Assembly: GCF_000004075.3 (NCBI RefSeq)
Contig: NC_026657.2
Coordinates: forward strand, 2,108,001 to 2,172,000
Source: Cucumis sativus
Lineage: Eukaryota; Streptophyta; Magnoliopsida; Cucurbitales; Cucurbitaceae
Reading direction: 5' to 3'
DNA: 64,000 bases
The notes beneath the pieces were generated by a model. That model was not told the DNA's origin. It saw only the letters and a list, made by a program, of their open reading frames with translations, and did not search any database. The translations under genes were made by a program, and so were the position numbers. This document shows, in pieces, positions 37,601-50,215 of this stretch; the stretch's first letter is position 1; every line of letters starts with the position of its first letter.

Positions 37601-40169
37601 AAACAATTTAAGTGTATTCCTAATTAATCTAACATATAAGAATTTAATTTATTTAAACTCTTCACAGTCAAATTACAAACTTAATTATAATTTTAATTAG
37701 GATTGGTTTTTGAATTATGAATTTCTTTTCACCATCCAAATTAAAATAATACAAATCATTAGCTAAAATGGTCACTATGGTATAATTTAACTCAAAATTA
37801 TAATATTTTTCCTATGAATTATTAATCTGTGAACATATATTCTAACCCAACTTTATATATATATATATAATGCAATATTTTGTGTAAAGGGACTAAGCCA
37901 AAATTTCCCCTAAAAACAGTAATACTAAATAGAAAAATAGTAGTACAAGAAAAAATTAATGTTGAGAGAATATTATTCTTTTGAAAGGTTAAGATGATAA
38001 TTGACAATTTAGATCGAGTGTATGATAATTTAGGAAATAATAACTGGGCACACAGATCCCAACAATTTATTAGATAAAAATTAAACAATTTTGTTTTTAA
38101 TATTGAATTTGGGTTTCCAATGAAGAATTGTCTTTTTTTTTTTTCTTTTTTTGAAGTTTAAAAACAGCTTATATGGATTAGCAAATACAAGGGGCAAGTT
38201 TTCTCCATGTTACTTGTATTCTATATGCTCTTCCTTTATCAATCTTATCTTTATCATTATTTTAATATTTCAACTTTCACATTTTATTTTAATACTCTGT
38301 TTTGATCAATCTAAATCCCAATTGTATTTCAAGTGCTAAAATACAACAATCACAAGGTTAACCATGAAGGTTGAATAAAAATAAAATTCAAGCACAATCC
38401 CATTGCCAAGGAATGTAATATACTTTAGCTTATAGTAACACATATTTTTGAATGATTTTAAAATGGTAAAATTCACTTTTTTTTTTTCATGTTTCAAATT
38501 ATCATGAAATACACTTATAAACACTTAAATAAATTTTGTTCTAAAACACATTAGTTTTACAGCGTGGTTTTGAAATGACAAAAGCGATTTTAATACTTTT
38601 GAAATAAGTTGTAAACATGTATGAACAATATATGATGAAAGTAACTTAAAACACAAGTCATCTACCTATTTAAAACCTATACTAAGTGAAGACTTGTAAC
38701 TTTTCTTGTAAATAAATTTATGTCACTACTCTTTATTTGAATCATAATATTCTTTGTAAAAACTTAAATCACAAGTCTATGTATTGATAATATATATGAT
38801 TTTTATTAAAAGAAAATACTTTTCCTACTGGCTTCCCATCATTAAAATTTCTTTCATAGGCCTTTTATTACAGAAGAGAGAAAAATTCTCTCCTCACTTC
38901 TGTTTTTCTAGTCAAAATTTTAAGTTGTTGGAAGGAGGAAAAGTATAACAATGTTCTTTACCAAATGCATTTACTTAACCCCAAGTCACAAATGGCAGAA
39001 CAAAATTTGTTAACTAAAGTTTAGAGACCCACTTTGCCACTAAAAATGAGATGAATTCAAAGTTTAAATGTTATCTAGATTGTGTATTTTTTTTTGCTTT
39101 TGTTCTTTTTAGGTGACATTATATTTCTTCAATTTGTCATTAAACTTATAAAAATCTATCTTTACTTGCGTGGTTACTATAATCAGTGTCAAGATTACTT
39201 TTTTAATATACATAAAAAAAACTAACATTATAAAAATACAAACGACTAAAAAATTCAACCTACATAGGTCAAACCAGTATTTACATTATAACTGATCAAG
39301 ATAACAATTAAATCTAAATACTGAAAGCTTACGTGCATACAAAAGTTAATTCATAAGTTTAATTCCAATACAACTCTTTAAAACTAAAAAAATGTAATTG
39401 ATATTTATAACAATTTTAGAAATAATAATAAAAAATATAAATATAACAATAATAGACTTATATCGATGATAAACTTGTATGATTTATTAATGATAAACCA
39501 CCAACGATATGGCCTATCATGGTAGACATTAAGGATGAAGTCTATTGATGGTAAAAACTTGGTTATATTTACAATTTTTTTAAAAAATAGTTTTATATAC
39601 TAATATTTTTGCTCTAAATAATTTATTTTTACTATTTTATTTATTTTCATGACTTTTGAGATTATTTATTCTCCAAACAACTATTAAAATAAATTCAACA
39701 ACTAGAAATTAGAACCAACATGACCTAAATATTTGTTGGTTGAGTTGGATTGGATTCATGTTTTTGTAAGTGGAAGAAACTTAGATCCAATAGACCAGGA
39801 GCACTCTCAAGTACGAGAAAAGAGCTTAAACTTCCAATTTCAAGAGATGTACTACCAAACTACAGCTCACTTGACACCTATACTAACTTTGACATAAATT
39901 ATATTGTTATTATTTTTTTTTTTCAGATGTACAAGGAAAAATGAAAAGGTGCATTAAAAATCATAACTTTGGGTTGTGTGTGTATTGTCTATGTCCTTTT
40001 GGTGGAAGAGGAATGCTTGTCACCTACTCATTTCCCTCTCTACTTTCAACTCCCCCAATCCCTTCCTTCACTTCTTCTCCACCTTTCTAAAAAACAATTA
40101 AGAGATTTGATCTTTTTTTTCTTCTTTCTTCTTTCTTCCTCTGTTTCTTTACAATAACACAGAACAAAA
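34667..40169. other. 5.5-kb AT-rich intergenic region
   Basis: It begins with the WAT1-like 3' UTR. The rest is extremely AT-rich with an (AAT)n microsatellite near 35463-35481, a 46-bp duplication (35573-35665), an (AT)n run near 37853-37869, and a long CT-rich stretch at 40070-40150 that is probably the 5' leader of the zinc-finger gene. Frames such as 37822-38088 and 38151-38339 are low-complexity. No gene or clear transposon seen. Confidence 0.5.
35573..35665. repeat. direct duplication of 46 bp
   Basis: AATAAAACAACTTCCTAA starts at 35573 and again at 35619. The copies run through CTCAAATAATTTT(G/A)ATCACAAT and differ at a few bases. Confidence 0.88.
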
Positions 40170-40928
40170 ATGGAGGAGGAGAGACATAAATGCAGGCTCT
40201 GCTCTCGAAGCTTCACCAATGGGAGAGCGCTAGGTGGTCACATGAAAGCCCATTTGGCCACTTTCTCCATTGAACATCAAAAAACCTTCAAATCACCAGA
40301 TCTAGAAATGCTCTCTGCTAATGGCTCAATCTCCATTGTTCAAGACAGAGAGAGCGAGACCGAGTCAAAGAATCCAACTAGGAGGCGCTCTAAACGGACT
40401 CGGCGATTAAACACCGAGTCGTTGCCGTCGCCGTCGCCTGAGCCAGCTAGTTCCATTTCCGACACCTCCCCAGAGGAAGATGTCGCCATCTGTCTCGTGA
40501 TGCTTTCGATGGAAAAGCCTTCTTCCTGGAAAGATCAAAGTCGGACGCCGGAATCGGAAAAATCAACTGCGGCGATGGTGGGGAGGGTGAGGAAGAGTTT
40601 CCGATGTGGGAAATGCCGGAAAACTTTCCGATCGAACAGAGCTTTGTTTGGACATAGGAAAGTTTGCAGAAAGGAAGGGGAAGAAGAAGATGGAGAAGAA
40701 GAAGAAAAAGGGATGATTAATGGAGGTAATTGGAAGATCTTCAAATGTCCTTATTGTTGTAAAGTGTTTGGGTCTGGACAAGCTTTAGGTGGACATAAAA
40801 GATCTCATATACAGGGTTCAATAAGAACCGCCATTGATAGGAGTTCTAGCAAGCTTGAGATTGGCTTGGATCTCAATTTGCCAGCTCCACTGGAAGAAGA
40901 TGATTATAGTGTAGTTTCTGATGTTTGA
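40170..40928 (+). CDS. C2H2 zinc-finger transcription repressor, ZAT type with EAR motif, 252 aa
   Basis: Intronless, nuclear, plant C1-3i class like ZAT1/ZAT4/ZAT9. Three fingers with the plant QALGGH-type core: finger 1 at residues 8-28 (Cys8, Cys11, His24, His28; core GRALGGH), finger 2 at 146-166 (Cys146, Cys149, His162, then Cys166 in place of the last His; core NRALFGH), finger 3 at 193-213 (Cys193, Cys196, His209, His213; core GQALGGH). A basic stretch RRRSKRTRR (71-79) is a likely nuclear signal. EEDVAICLVMLS (102-113) is the conserved box of the ZAT1/4/9 group, and LDLNLP (233-238) is an EAR repression motif. The acidic run EEEDGEEEEK lies between fingers 2 and 3. Such proteins often act in stress or developmental responses; which one cannot be said. 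Start follows a CT-rich leader. Confidence 0.93.
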   Translation: MEEERHKCRLCSRSFTNGRALGGHMKAHLATFSIEHQKTFKSPDLEMLSANGSISIVQDRESETESKNPTRRRSKRTRRLNTESLPSPSPEPASSISDTSPEEDVAICLVMLSMEKPSSWKDQSRTPESEKSTAAMVGRVRKSFRCGKCRKTFRSNRALFGHRKVCRKEGEEEDGEEEEKGMINGGNWKIFKCPYCCKVFGSGQALGGHKRSHIQGSIRTAIDRSSSKLEIGLDLNLPAPLEEDDYSVVSDV

Positions 40929-43900
40929 TCATTGATGATATTTTTTTCTCTCTTTTCTAAATATTATTTTGGTTTATATGCTTTACCCCAATTCCTATAT
41001 TTTCAACTTTGTTCAATTGAATCTCTGTACTTACAAGTCTTTATTTTGTTACCTAGCATGAGTGTAGTTCAATTGATTCTTGATCAAGTGATCGAAATTT
41101 TAAATATTTCATCCGACAAATTGTTAAATTAAAAAGAAAATCTATATTTTGATCATGGAATACCATTTTAATATCAACATGAGTTTGGGCTGATTTTTTT
41201 TTTTTTTTTTTGTTGAAAAAAATGATGTAACAGAAATGAAAGAGACAGAGTATGGGCTTGTAAGTACATGAATCAAGGGGATGTTTTGACGATGTAAGAA
41301 CTAAATAGACTTTGATCAAACGTCTTAAGAATGTGAAGACTAAAATATTTTAAACGAATTATGAAGATAACATTTTGCTTGAATTTCTCTAATTTTCGGT
41401 GAACTTTATATCAGTTTTATGTTTAGATTTGAAGGATGAGGGTCTGATTTCGATGTTCTTGGTCAGTTCTGTCGGCGTCGTGAACAACAAAATGGCAGTA
41501 CTAAAGTGACTTATACAGAAAATAACAATAATAAATTATAAACGTAGTCCTAAACTATGACCTTTCATTTGGTCTAGTTCCATGGATATTAAAAAGATTT
41601 AAATTGTATTTTGGTTTTCATACTTTCATGGACAGTTCATCCTTGAGTTCATTTTGATAGATGGTTCTTGGTGTTAATGTGCGGTTAAAAAACTAACAGA
41701 ATTATGATGTGACATTTGTTATTAGATGTAGTCATTTTAAGTTTTAAACCTCGACCAATAAAGCACACTAACGCAAAGAATCATATTGGTTTTCTTTTGA
41801 ATACATGGATCAAAATAAACTCAAATACATGAACCATTTATAAAGGTATATTGATCAAGTTAGTCAAATATTTATTTGACAAAAGATTGGAGATTTTAAA
41901 ATCTCATTATATTTTTTTTCTTTAAGTTAAAAAATATTTATTTGCATAGAATTAAAATTACTTGATAAATTCAAAATATTTCAAAAATAAATATCTATTT
42001 TAGATGATTGCTATAACTTAAAAAAATTTCATATATAAAAAACTTTAATGAGATGTTAACTCAAACCAACCAACATAAAAAACCATTTTTCTTACCACTA
42101 TAATAAAACGAAAGGCTAGTATTTTATAATATATTATACCATTTGTATTTCTTTTAACATTTTAGATTTTACATTATATACATTGTTAACTATTGAATTC
42201 CATCTAAGTTTTTGGCATTACCATTCCTCAATGTCTAGCAAATGGTTAAAAATCAATACACATTTTAGTGACCACATTATTTGTTCATAAAAGAGAAGTG
42301 GGTCAACTAATTAAAACTCCAAACATAAATGATAAGATACTTTTGATTAGTGCGGGAGAAGAAATTGAGTAAGCAAAAAGTTTGATGCTAGAAAGGGGAA
42401 TTTTTAAATCTAGAATTAATCTTAAAAAATATATATGTTCCAATGGTTAATTTTAGAAATTTCTACACCTATAAAAAAGATTAGGTTTAAACCCTTGACT
42501 GTCGTATCTCTCATTAATGATTTAACATAACTATCTAATCTTTTAATGTAACTATCTAAAGCCAATCAAAATTACAACAATTTTGCTTTGGAACAACTTC
42601 TTAATATGTTTGGTTTTAAATGAAGAATGAAGAACTAATTTCTAGAAATGTCCAAGTTTTCAACTTTTATGGGCTTTGACGTAACTTCGAAAATTGACCA
42701 AAAATAAAATGAATCCAAAACAAACCTAGAAGTAATTAAATGATGCAATGTGGTGTGTAATAAGTGTTTGGTTTGGAAGGATTGAACCATTCTAAAGCCT
42801 ACTATTTAAGAATTCAATGGTTTCTTTTTCCTTTTGACATAAGGAATTTAATAAACATTGAATTCCAGCCTAAGAATTAAACTTTGCAATGGAAGAGAAA
42901 ATCATACAATTTTTAACTAAATCATACAAAATATTCTTAAACTTCAGGTAAGCTTCAATAGGGTCCTTATAATAAGTTTTAACTTAATACTAGAACTTTA
43001 AAATTTTGTTTCAAAATGACTTCTATTGACTTTTTTTTTTTTTTAAGTGACATAACAATAACTTATAAAATAAAGATACATGTACATTAAGTTAAACGGT
43101 TCAAAAGTTTTATTTAGCATTGAATTTTTTCAATTTTTTTTTAGCTATTATGTTAAAAGAGAAAAAACAAAGTGCGATACTTAGTTGAAAAATAAAGATT
43201 TCTCGCCATATACCTTGGCTGAAGGAAAACAAATTTAGGAGACAAGGTTTTAGTTGAAATGGTAGGAAAAATTACACACCATAAAAAACTCACGTAATCC
43301 TAACAATCAAAATCCTTTTTATTATTTGTGAAAGCTTGAAACATTAAAAAAACGATTGATTCATGAATGCAGTTAGTCTCCATCCTCAGATGTAAAGAAA
43401 ACCTTTCAAGGAAAAAAAACTACCATTTACCTACTATGTATCATTATTCTGTACGTCACTTTTTGTACCATAGTTATATTGAGAAAAAAAAAACAACAAA
43501 ACTTAAGTTCATTACATTACCAATTTGATTCTTATAATATGAAGTCAATAAAAATTTAGTCTCTAATATCGTAAAAGTTTGATAGAACTTCCATAAATAA
43601 TCTTCCTAATATTTATATTAAAATCTAAGAAGTATTGAAGAAAATTTTAACAAACCATAGAAACTAAATTCTAAATAAAAAAATTAAAATCAAATTTTAA
43701 TTATTCTTAAATTACATAGACTAAATTTGTAATTTATTTAATTTTTTTAGATTAAATGATAATTTATTCCAAAATTTACATTTAGATTAAGTGTTTTGAA
43801 CTCGATTTGTAATATCAAACTCATTTCATCCGCATGATTTTCACGTTTTACAATTTTGTTATTCTTTCTTTGATTTTTCACACATAACACCCTTCACAAT

Positions 43901-44705
43901 TTCTCTTTTTTTTTTTTGTAACTTGATTACATTCCCAACTTTTTTTCAAAAGATGAATTTGTATTTATTTAGCCGTATAAAATTGAAGCAGAGGTAGAGG
44001 AGGGTAAAAAGGGAAATTGAAATGGTGATTTGGTCAGCGAGAGTTAGGGCAGGCTTTATGCAAAACTAGTAGGGCACCGCCGAACTGGCTGACAAGTGAC
44101 AATTTTGAAGAATATTTATAAGCAGAGTCTAATCATAATGGTCAATATAATTGCTTTCTATGGATGTTTTGTACGACGGACGCATGGCACTCCCATCCAT
44201 TAAATATCCATATCCTAATATAATACTTTAATCTAATTACCAAAAATAAATACAAATAAAATAAAACTCCAAACCTTCACAAGTTCCCATTTTTTTAAAA
44301 CTATCTTTCACGGGTAATTAGTGATAATCTTTGGTGGAAATTGGGATTTGGGAGGAAAGTGGCGGTAGTCTAAGTCCTAATTTTCTTTCACTTCCAATTC
44401 ATGTCTTAGTTTTAATTTATATCCCTTATTTTAAGATTTAGAAAGATCAAGAAGCACATTGCAACTTTTTAGTGGATTTGGGTGACTAATGGCAAGTTTT
44501 GGAGTTTTTTTTTCAGAAAAAAACTTTAGCTTGAAGCAAATGGTGGGTGAAATTAGGTAGGAAAGGGTATATACTACTTAAAAAAAAAGCCCACAAGTAT
44601 CTATCTCCTCCCAACACAAAAGCTATTATAAGTTTATAGTCTATAGATTTATAATTCATAAACTACAATAATCAATCTCAACCGCTCAAACAACCTTTAA
44701 ATTAT

Positions 44706-44792
44706 AAATTTAGTTCATTGAATTTGAAGTTTGTATTTAACAAAATTACAAATTTAATTCATTAAATTTGAAGTTTGTATTTAACAAAATCA
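44706..44792. repeat. direct duplication of 44 bp
   Basis: AAATTTA(G/A)TTCATT(G/A)AATTTG starts at 44706 and again at 44750, each followed by AAGTTTGTATTTAACAAAAT. Two adjacent copies. Confidence 0.88.
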
Positions 44793-46525
44793 GTTTTAAG
44801 CATGATCTTTGTAACAAAATGATTTTGAACCATTAAAGACAAGTTTTAAACTGGTTTTCAAAAACTTATATGTGATTTTAACCATTTTACAATCACTTTT
44901 AATAATTATCTTTAAGAAAAGTTTAGCAGAGAGTTGAAATCTAGAACGATGAAATTGTATATAAGGTAGACTAATCTCAAATAATGTGATAGTATAGGAT
45001 TAAAAAAGTAATGAGGAATGAGGAGAATGGAGTGGGGGCACTGATGGATGGAAGGTGTTTTCTTTCATGAAGGAATCTATAAAATCAAGATGTTGCCTTC
45101 TTCTCAGTTCTTTTTAAAAGGCAGTCCAATTCCAATTGAATGTATCTTTTCCAAGAGAAGATTGAAGCAGTGAGACCCCCCCTCCCCTTTTTCTCTTTAT
45201 CTTCTTTTAATTTGTCCTCAAGGTTTAGTGGGCCATATACTCGAAGAAAAGCTGATAAGAGTCGCTTAAACAAAGGTTTGAGAATTGTAAAAGGAAGCCT
45301 CAAATCAGTAAATCGTTCCTTTACAAATGACAATCTATAGTTTGAACAATGTTATAATTGTAAATTATGGGTAGTAAAATAAAAATTTTACTTTTTCCTG
45401 TATTCAAGCCACAAATCAAACAGGGAAGTAGAAATTTGGTGAAAGGTTATGGGAGAAGAGCTGAGACCATCAGGACAGACAGCAAACTTTGACATGTCTG
45501 AGAGACCTCGTTTTTAGCAAAAAAAAAAAAAAAAAAGACTCCTTGTGACACCAAATTTCTTGTTATATTGAAAGTCAAACCAAGAAACCCTTTACAGAAA
45601 TTGTATTATCTCTGCAAAACAATATGTACTTTAATTTTAAAACAATACTAATGAGTTTAAAAGAATGGATTGAACTCCAAGTTTCACGTATGAAACTTTC
45701 AAGTTTGAATTAAATATGTATTTGAATTTTCAATAGTGTGTTTTCTAACTTTCAATTTTTAGATAGTTAGCTCGTCAGTGTATTCATCACTTAAATTAAT
45801 AAAAACATAAAATTAAATTTTGATTAAAATATCATTTTAATTTCTATATTTAATATTTTTAAAAAATTTTATTCTCTATGCTCATAGTGTTCAAATTTAA
45901 TTCTCATACTTTAACTGATTTTTAGATTTAGTCCCACCTAATTAACTTCTACGAAAATAACAGAATAAATAATAATATAAATAATTTTTCTGCAATAAAA
46001 TAAAATAAGAAAATATGTGTTCAAAATTTAAAGTAAAAATATTATAAACAACAACAAAAATTAACGATAAACTAATAGACTAAAACTCGAAGAATTAAAA
46101 GTATAAAAATTAAAATTGAACAAAATTTAAAATATATAAACTAAAATAGCCTGTTGGAGAAAAAAAAATCTGAAAACCTATTATATACCAAACCAAAAGT
46201 TTAAAATTCTGTCTTCTAGCTATCTCTGCATGTATCTTGTTCCAAAGTTCCTTATGTGAAACTTCCTTGTTTAGATTCACATAAAGGAAGTTTGAGAGAT
46301 TTTGGTGGGTTCTTCAACATATTTGTTATTTGATACATATGAAGAACCGTGGCGTGGCAATACCAGACTAAAGGGCAGTTCGGTTTCTAGAGAAATCCAT
46401 TAATTTAATCACGCTACACTGGCTAGGCACATGTGAAGATTCCTGGAAATTAAACCTTTCCATTTTGTTTTCCATAACTCATAGGAATCTTGCTTCCAAT
46501 TTGATTTTGGTGCAGTAGAATATTT

Positions 46526-46771
46526 TAGTCTACTAAATGTTTTGAGTTAGAATTAAAATAGTTGATGTTCTCAACTATTATAACCTACACCCAACTACCC
46601 AACTACAGTATTACTATTTAAAATAAAATCGTTATTTAATATAGTTTTAAATATTTATTAGTTTCTACACTTTTTCTATTTACTATTTTGTATTCAAATT
46701 AAAATAGTCTACTTCTAAAAAAAACTATATTATAACCTTCTAACAACTATTATAATACAAACCAACCCCTC
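46526..46771 (-). mobile_element. MITE, family member 2 (diverged, inverted)
   Basis: Read on the minus strand it begins AGAGGGGTTGGTTTGTATTA after TTA and contains TATAATAGTTG, AAATAGTAAATAG and related words in the same order as the copies at 12124 and 61467. The right boundary (46771) is clear; the left is estimated. Confidence 0.45.
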
Positions 46772-47979
46772 TTAAATCTATTGTTCTTTTCCAAAGGCAT
46801 TTTATTGGATACAGAACTTGGATGGAGTCTTTCACTTACATGAACAAGCATTCCCTGTTAAAAAGATGTCGCTCAAAAGAGGACAAGGTTGCGTATTAGA
46901 ATTTATGTCTTAGTAAAAGGATAGGTGCAGGAAGATCACTTTTTAGGGTTATTCTCTACTCCTAAATTGCCACTGGATAGCATATTTTCTTGCCTTCTAA
47001 TTGGAACCATAGAGTTGATGAGAATCTAATCAAAACTAGAATTTTGTAGCTAGGATGATGCTTAAACCAATAATGAAGAATATTCTAGAAGAAAGAGCCT
47101 CGTTGAAGATAGACTCATTCGATGTTATGACAAGAATTCTTTTGATCAATTTGGTTTTAAACTATCCTTGAGCAATTATTTCATTTTGATTATATCTCAT
47201 CTCTTCACTTGTTCCATCTATTCTATAAAATTTGATGCTCTTTTGTCACTTTAAGCGTAATTCAAAAGAGGATCACCTCGGTTATCATTCTAGAATGCTG
47301 ATGATTCGACCTAATTTTTATGAAAAGCTTTTGTTCAAACATAATTTCAACTGGTTGTAATCTTTCGGGAAAGAAGGTCGTAGATGATGATCCATGCGTG
47401 GTTAGAATTAAATCGTAAGCTTATTTAAGCTCTTGAATTGTCACTAACAAATCCTTAAACTTTAAAAAATATCTCAAAAATGAATCGAGATGCTTGATAA
47501 AACGTAAATCTCACGTCAAACGCACAATTGGATAGAGAGATGAATTAAAATAATCCTAAAAGCCACGTACCAAACTTATAATCTAACCCTATATGTGCTA
47601 GCTATTGTAAAAGGGATGAAAATGTTGTTCATGCCCAATGGCTCTGTTAATCTAACAGACAAGTGTGGTGGAAATGGCCTTCGATCGATTAATATTGTGA
47701 GTCTTGTAGATACAAGAGAAATTATCTAAAAACGACCGAAGCTTAATTGTGTTGTTCCTACGGCCAATTTGGATAAGGAGAACTCCGATTATTCAATACC
47801 GAAATTCGTTCCCTACAAAACTCAATTAGAGCAGGTCTATTCTTATATGGATGCAATCAGAAACGACTAGTCTCAGAGACATTCAAACAAAACAGTAAGA
47901 GATAATAGAAATCCTAACGAATATAAACAGCAAATAAATCCATCGATGAGTTCATCCAAGCTAAATACAGATATTGCAC

Positions 47980-48290
47980 TCAAATAACAGAATAAATTCT
48001 CCGGGTTATGGGCGATTATTAGCTAGTAAACTGAAATTTACTTACCTCGATGTCGAAATCATGCTCCGATGTGATAAATCCAACGATGACTGGGGAGGCG
48101 ATTACACTAGGAGAAGGCTTATTGCAACTTGCGATCAGTGTGGACGTTGGTTTGATCTGCGATTAGATGAACAATATCTTGATTAGCGATCCGCAGCAAG
48201 AAAAAAGTAGAAGAAATTTCAGAGGTTAAGAAAATCTTACGAGATACCAAGGAGACGAAGCGCTTTTGGCAATGGTGGAATGAGGTTGAG
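47980..48290 (-). other. exon-like island of higher GC, function unknown
   Basis: On the minus strand this stretch has less AT than its surroundings and plausible splice sites: a donor-like TCGAG|GTAAGTAA near 48050 and an acceptor-like ATCGCAG near 48160. No long frame or family resemblance is present on either strand. It could be the first exons of a non-coding or vanished gene. Confidence 0.25.
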
Positions 48291-48414
48291 TTTTCCCACC
48301 AATTAACGTAAATTGGAGGGAAGTTTTTTAGAATAAATTGGAGGGAGTTCTTTTTTTCAAGAGATAATGGTTTTTTAACAATTCCAAAAAAGTATATTTA
48401 AGACAAAATTTGAA

Positions 48415-48605
48415 GGGTGGTTGAAGAGTGGGATATTGTGGTACAAATTTCATTAGAATAGTTTGGACTTATTTTAGATTGTGTTATAGTAATGTATGTT
48501 TGGTATATATATTATTTTAATTTGATAAAAAAATAATTAATATCAAACAGTAAAAATCGTAGCAATTTAAGAGTTCTAAAATAATATTTACTATAGCCGA
48601 TTTGA
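48415..48605 (+). mobile_element. MITE, family member 3 (diverged)
   Basis: Words such as ATTTTAGATTGTGTTATAGT, TAATGTATGTTTGG and AATATTTACTATAG match the copies at 12124 and 61467 in order, with many differences. Ends are eroded. Confidence 0.4.
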
Positions 48606-49384
48606 TATGCAATGCAATTTTCTTTTACAAAAAATACTTCTGGTCATCTAAGTTTGAATTTAATGTTTATAAAATTTAAAAAACAAACACTCTAATCTCT
48701 AAATATTAAAAAATACTTGTAAATGAACGATTCATCGTTAGTTGACTAAAGGAAAAGTGACATTACATATTGAATTAACGAATAAAAATTTGTCAATTTA
48801 ACATATCACATCACTTATCCGTTAGTTAAACAAAAGTTGACTCAAACACCATTTATATTATTTTCTAATTCTCCATGAGCAAAATTGTTTATTTTTAAAG
48901 ATGAGCACTAATCTAACTTTATAACTAAACATAAACATATATCTTATTTTTTAAATGATATAGAAAATAGCATGTATATTAATTAAAAAGTAATATATAT
49001 ATATAATTTATAATTACTTTCAAATATAGCCAAACAAACTAAATTATAGTAAGGTGCAGAAATAAAAAAAAGTATGATAATGAAGTTTATGTTATTTACA
49101 TTTTTAAATTATAAAATAGCAAATTTAGAAATGAAGTATGAATAGTCATATTTTAGTTTAGTGATTGCTAGCATATTTGTCAAATATATAATATAAAAAA
49201 TTGTTATGAACTGTGTTTTTAAAATTTTTGTTCTTTTTCCAAACCATTTATTTGTGTACATTTGAAATGGAAACAAAATGGATTTTCAGTTAGTCCGGGA
49301 AAAAATTAAATTTGTAAATAACTTAAAATACAAACAAAACTGTGAAAAAAAATAGCGAAGCAAAATAATCAGTTTTCCCGATCG

Positions 49385-49415
49385 TTGCAAGAAGAAAAAG
49401 AAAAAGAAAAAGAAA
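49385..49415. repeat. (GAAAAA)n microsatellite
   Basis: Four near-perfect units of a purine hexamer just upstream of the coding-like segment preceding the GON4L-like gene; plausibly in its 5' leader. Confidence 0.8.
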
Positions 49416-49420
49416 ACCTA

Positions 49421-49850
49421 CAAGAGATTGAGATTGAGGCGTTGATTCGCATGGCTATGGAGCTTTCGGCATTGCATCGTAAGTATGGTACAGGAACGTG
49501 CATCACGAGCTAGAGTTCCATGACCTAATTCGACGAGCGGCGGAGCTACGGCGGCGCAACCATGTGCTTCGGGCGTTGGTGCGGCGAGAAGGTCTGAACT
49601 CGGTAGAACTATGATAAGAAATTGAGGATCATTGAACTTTGCCGTTGTTGTTCGGAGAGGGAAGTGATAGTTGAAATTAGGTTAGGCGTATTGATTCTGG
49701 AGAGTTCGGGTCGGGGAACGGAGCTTCTTGGACTCGAGGTAAGTGATGAAGTTCTGTTTTCGGAATGGTTAATAGCTATTGGGGATGAAATTGGGAATGA
49801 TGCCATTTCGGTTTGAGGTTGATGAAATTGGGGTTCGGAGTGGCGAATTT
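49421..49850 (+). pseudogene. coding-like segment, frame-broken, unidentified
   Basis: Less AT-rich than its surroundings, with Glu/Arg/Leu-rich peptide wording: EIEALIRMAMELSALHR, then in another frame ELEFHDLIRRAAELRRRNHV and ALVRREGLNSVEL followed by a stop, then a further frame from 49622. No single frame spans it. It could be a decayed exon of another gene or the 5' leader of the GON4L-like gene. I do not recognise a family. Confidence 0.35.
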
Positions 49851-50029
49851 AGCTGAAGGGGATTTGAGTCTTACAACGCTAACAAGTTGGGGAACGTTCA
49901 TGCATAGGAAAGTATTGGAACTTTGAAGGCCATTGATACTTTCTTGTATATATAATACACACTATTTCTTTCAACAATTATACATATGGGCCCTTACGTC
50001 AGTTTTTCACTTAAATTTTCGTTTTCTAT

Positions 50030-50215
50030 TAAAAATACCTTCACTAGAAGCTTCATCACGTCTGAGCTCTGAAACGGAAGGTTTGAATTCTGATATTATT
50101 AATGGTTCTGAAACTGTTGGGATGAAGCTTTCAAACCTTGATGGAAATTCATAACCGTGTCTCTGGAGATTTTGGGCAGGATGAGGAGATTTAGCAGAAA
50201 ATAACAGATTCTTAC
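50030..50215 (+). pseudogene. out-of-frame N-terminal coding relic of the GON4L-like gene
   Basis: One frame reads SLEASSRLSSETEGLNSDII and stops at 50152-50154. The frame of the main protein, followed upstream from its Met at 50216, reads VSGDFGQDEEI, a stop at 50192-50194, then QKITDSY before the Met. From memory, relatives in cucurbits have similar wording (SS.LSSEIEGLD) in their N-terminus. One indel and one stop thus seem to have cut off the original N-terminus. Confidence 0.5.

Larger units (their letters stand above)
40929..49420. other. 8.5-kb intergenic region, no supported gene
   Basis: Mostly AT-rich. Structured parts: a 44-bp duplication (44706-44792), two diverged MITE copies (46526-46771 on the minus strand, 48415-48605), an A18 run near 45520, and a more GC-rich exon-like island at 47980-48290. 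At 43980-44240 there is a less AT-rich block with CACCGCCGAACTGGC that might be promoter or conserved non-coding sequence. Short open frames (45085-45340) show no family resemblance. Confidence 0.5.

Noticed and set aside
47974..48186. 70-aa plus-strand frame with CDQCGRWFDLR
   Set aside because: Single CxxC, no family pattern, and antisense to a better splice-like pattern; probably chance.
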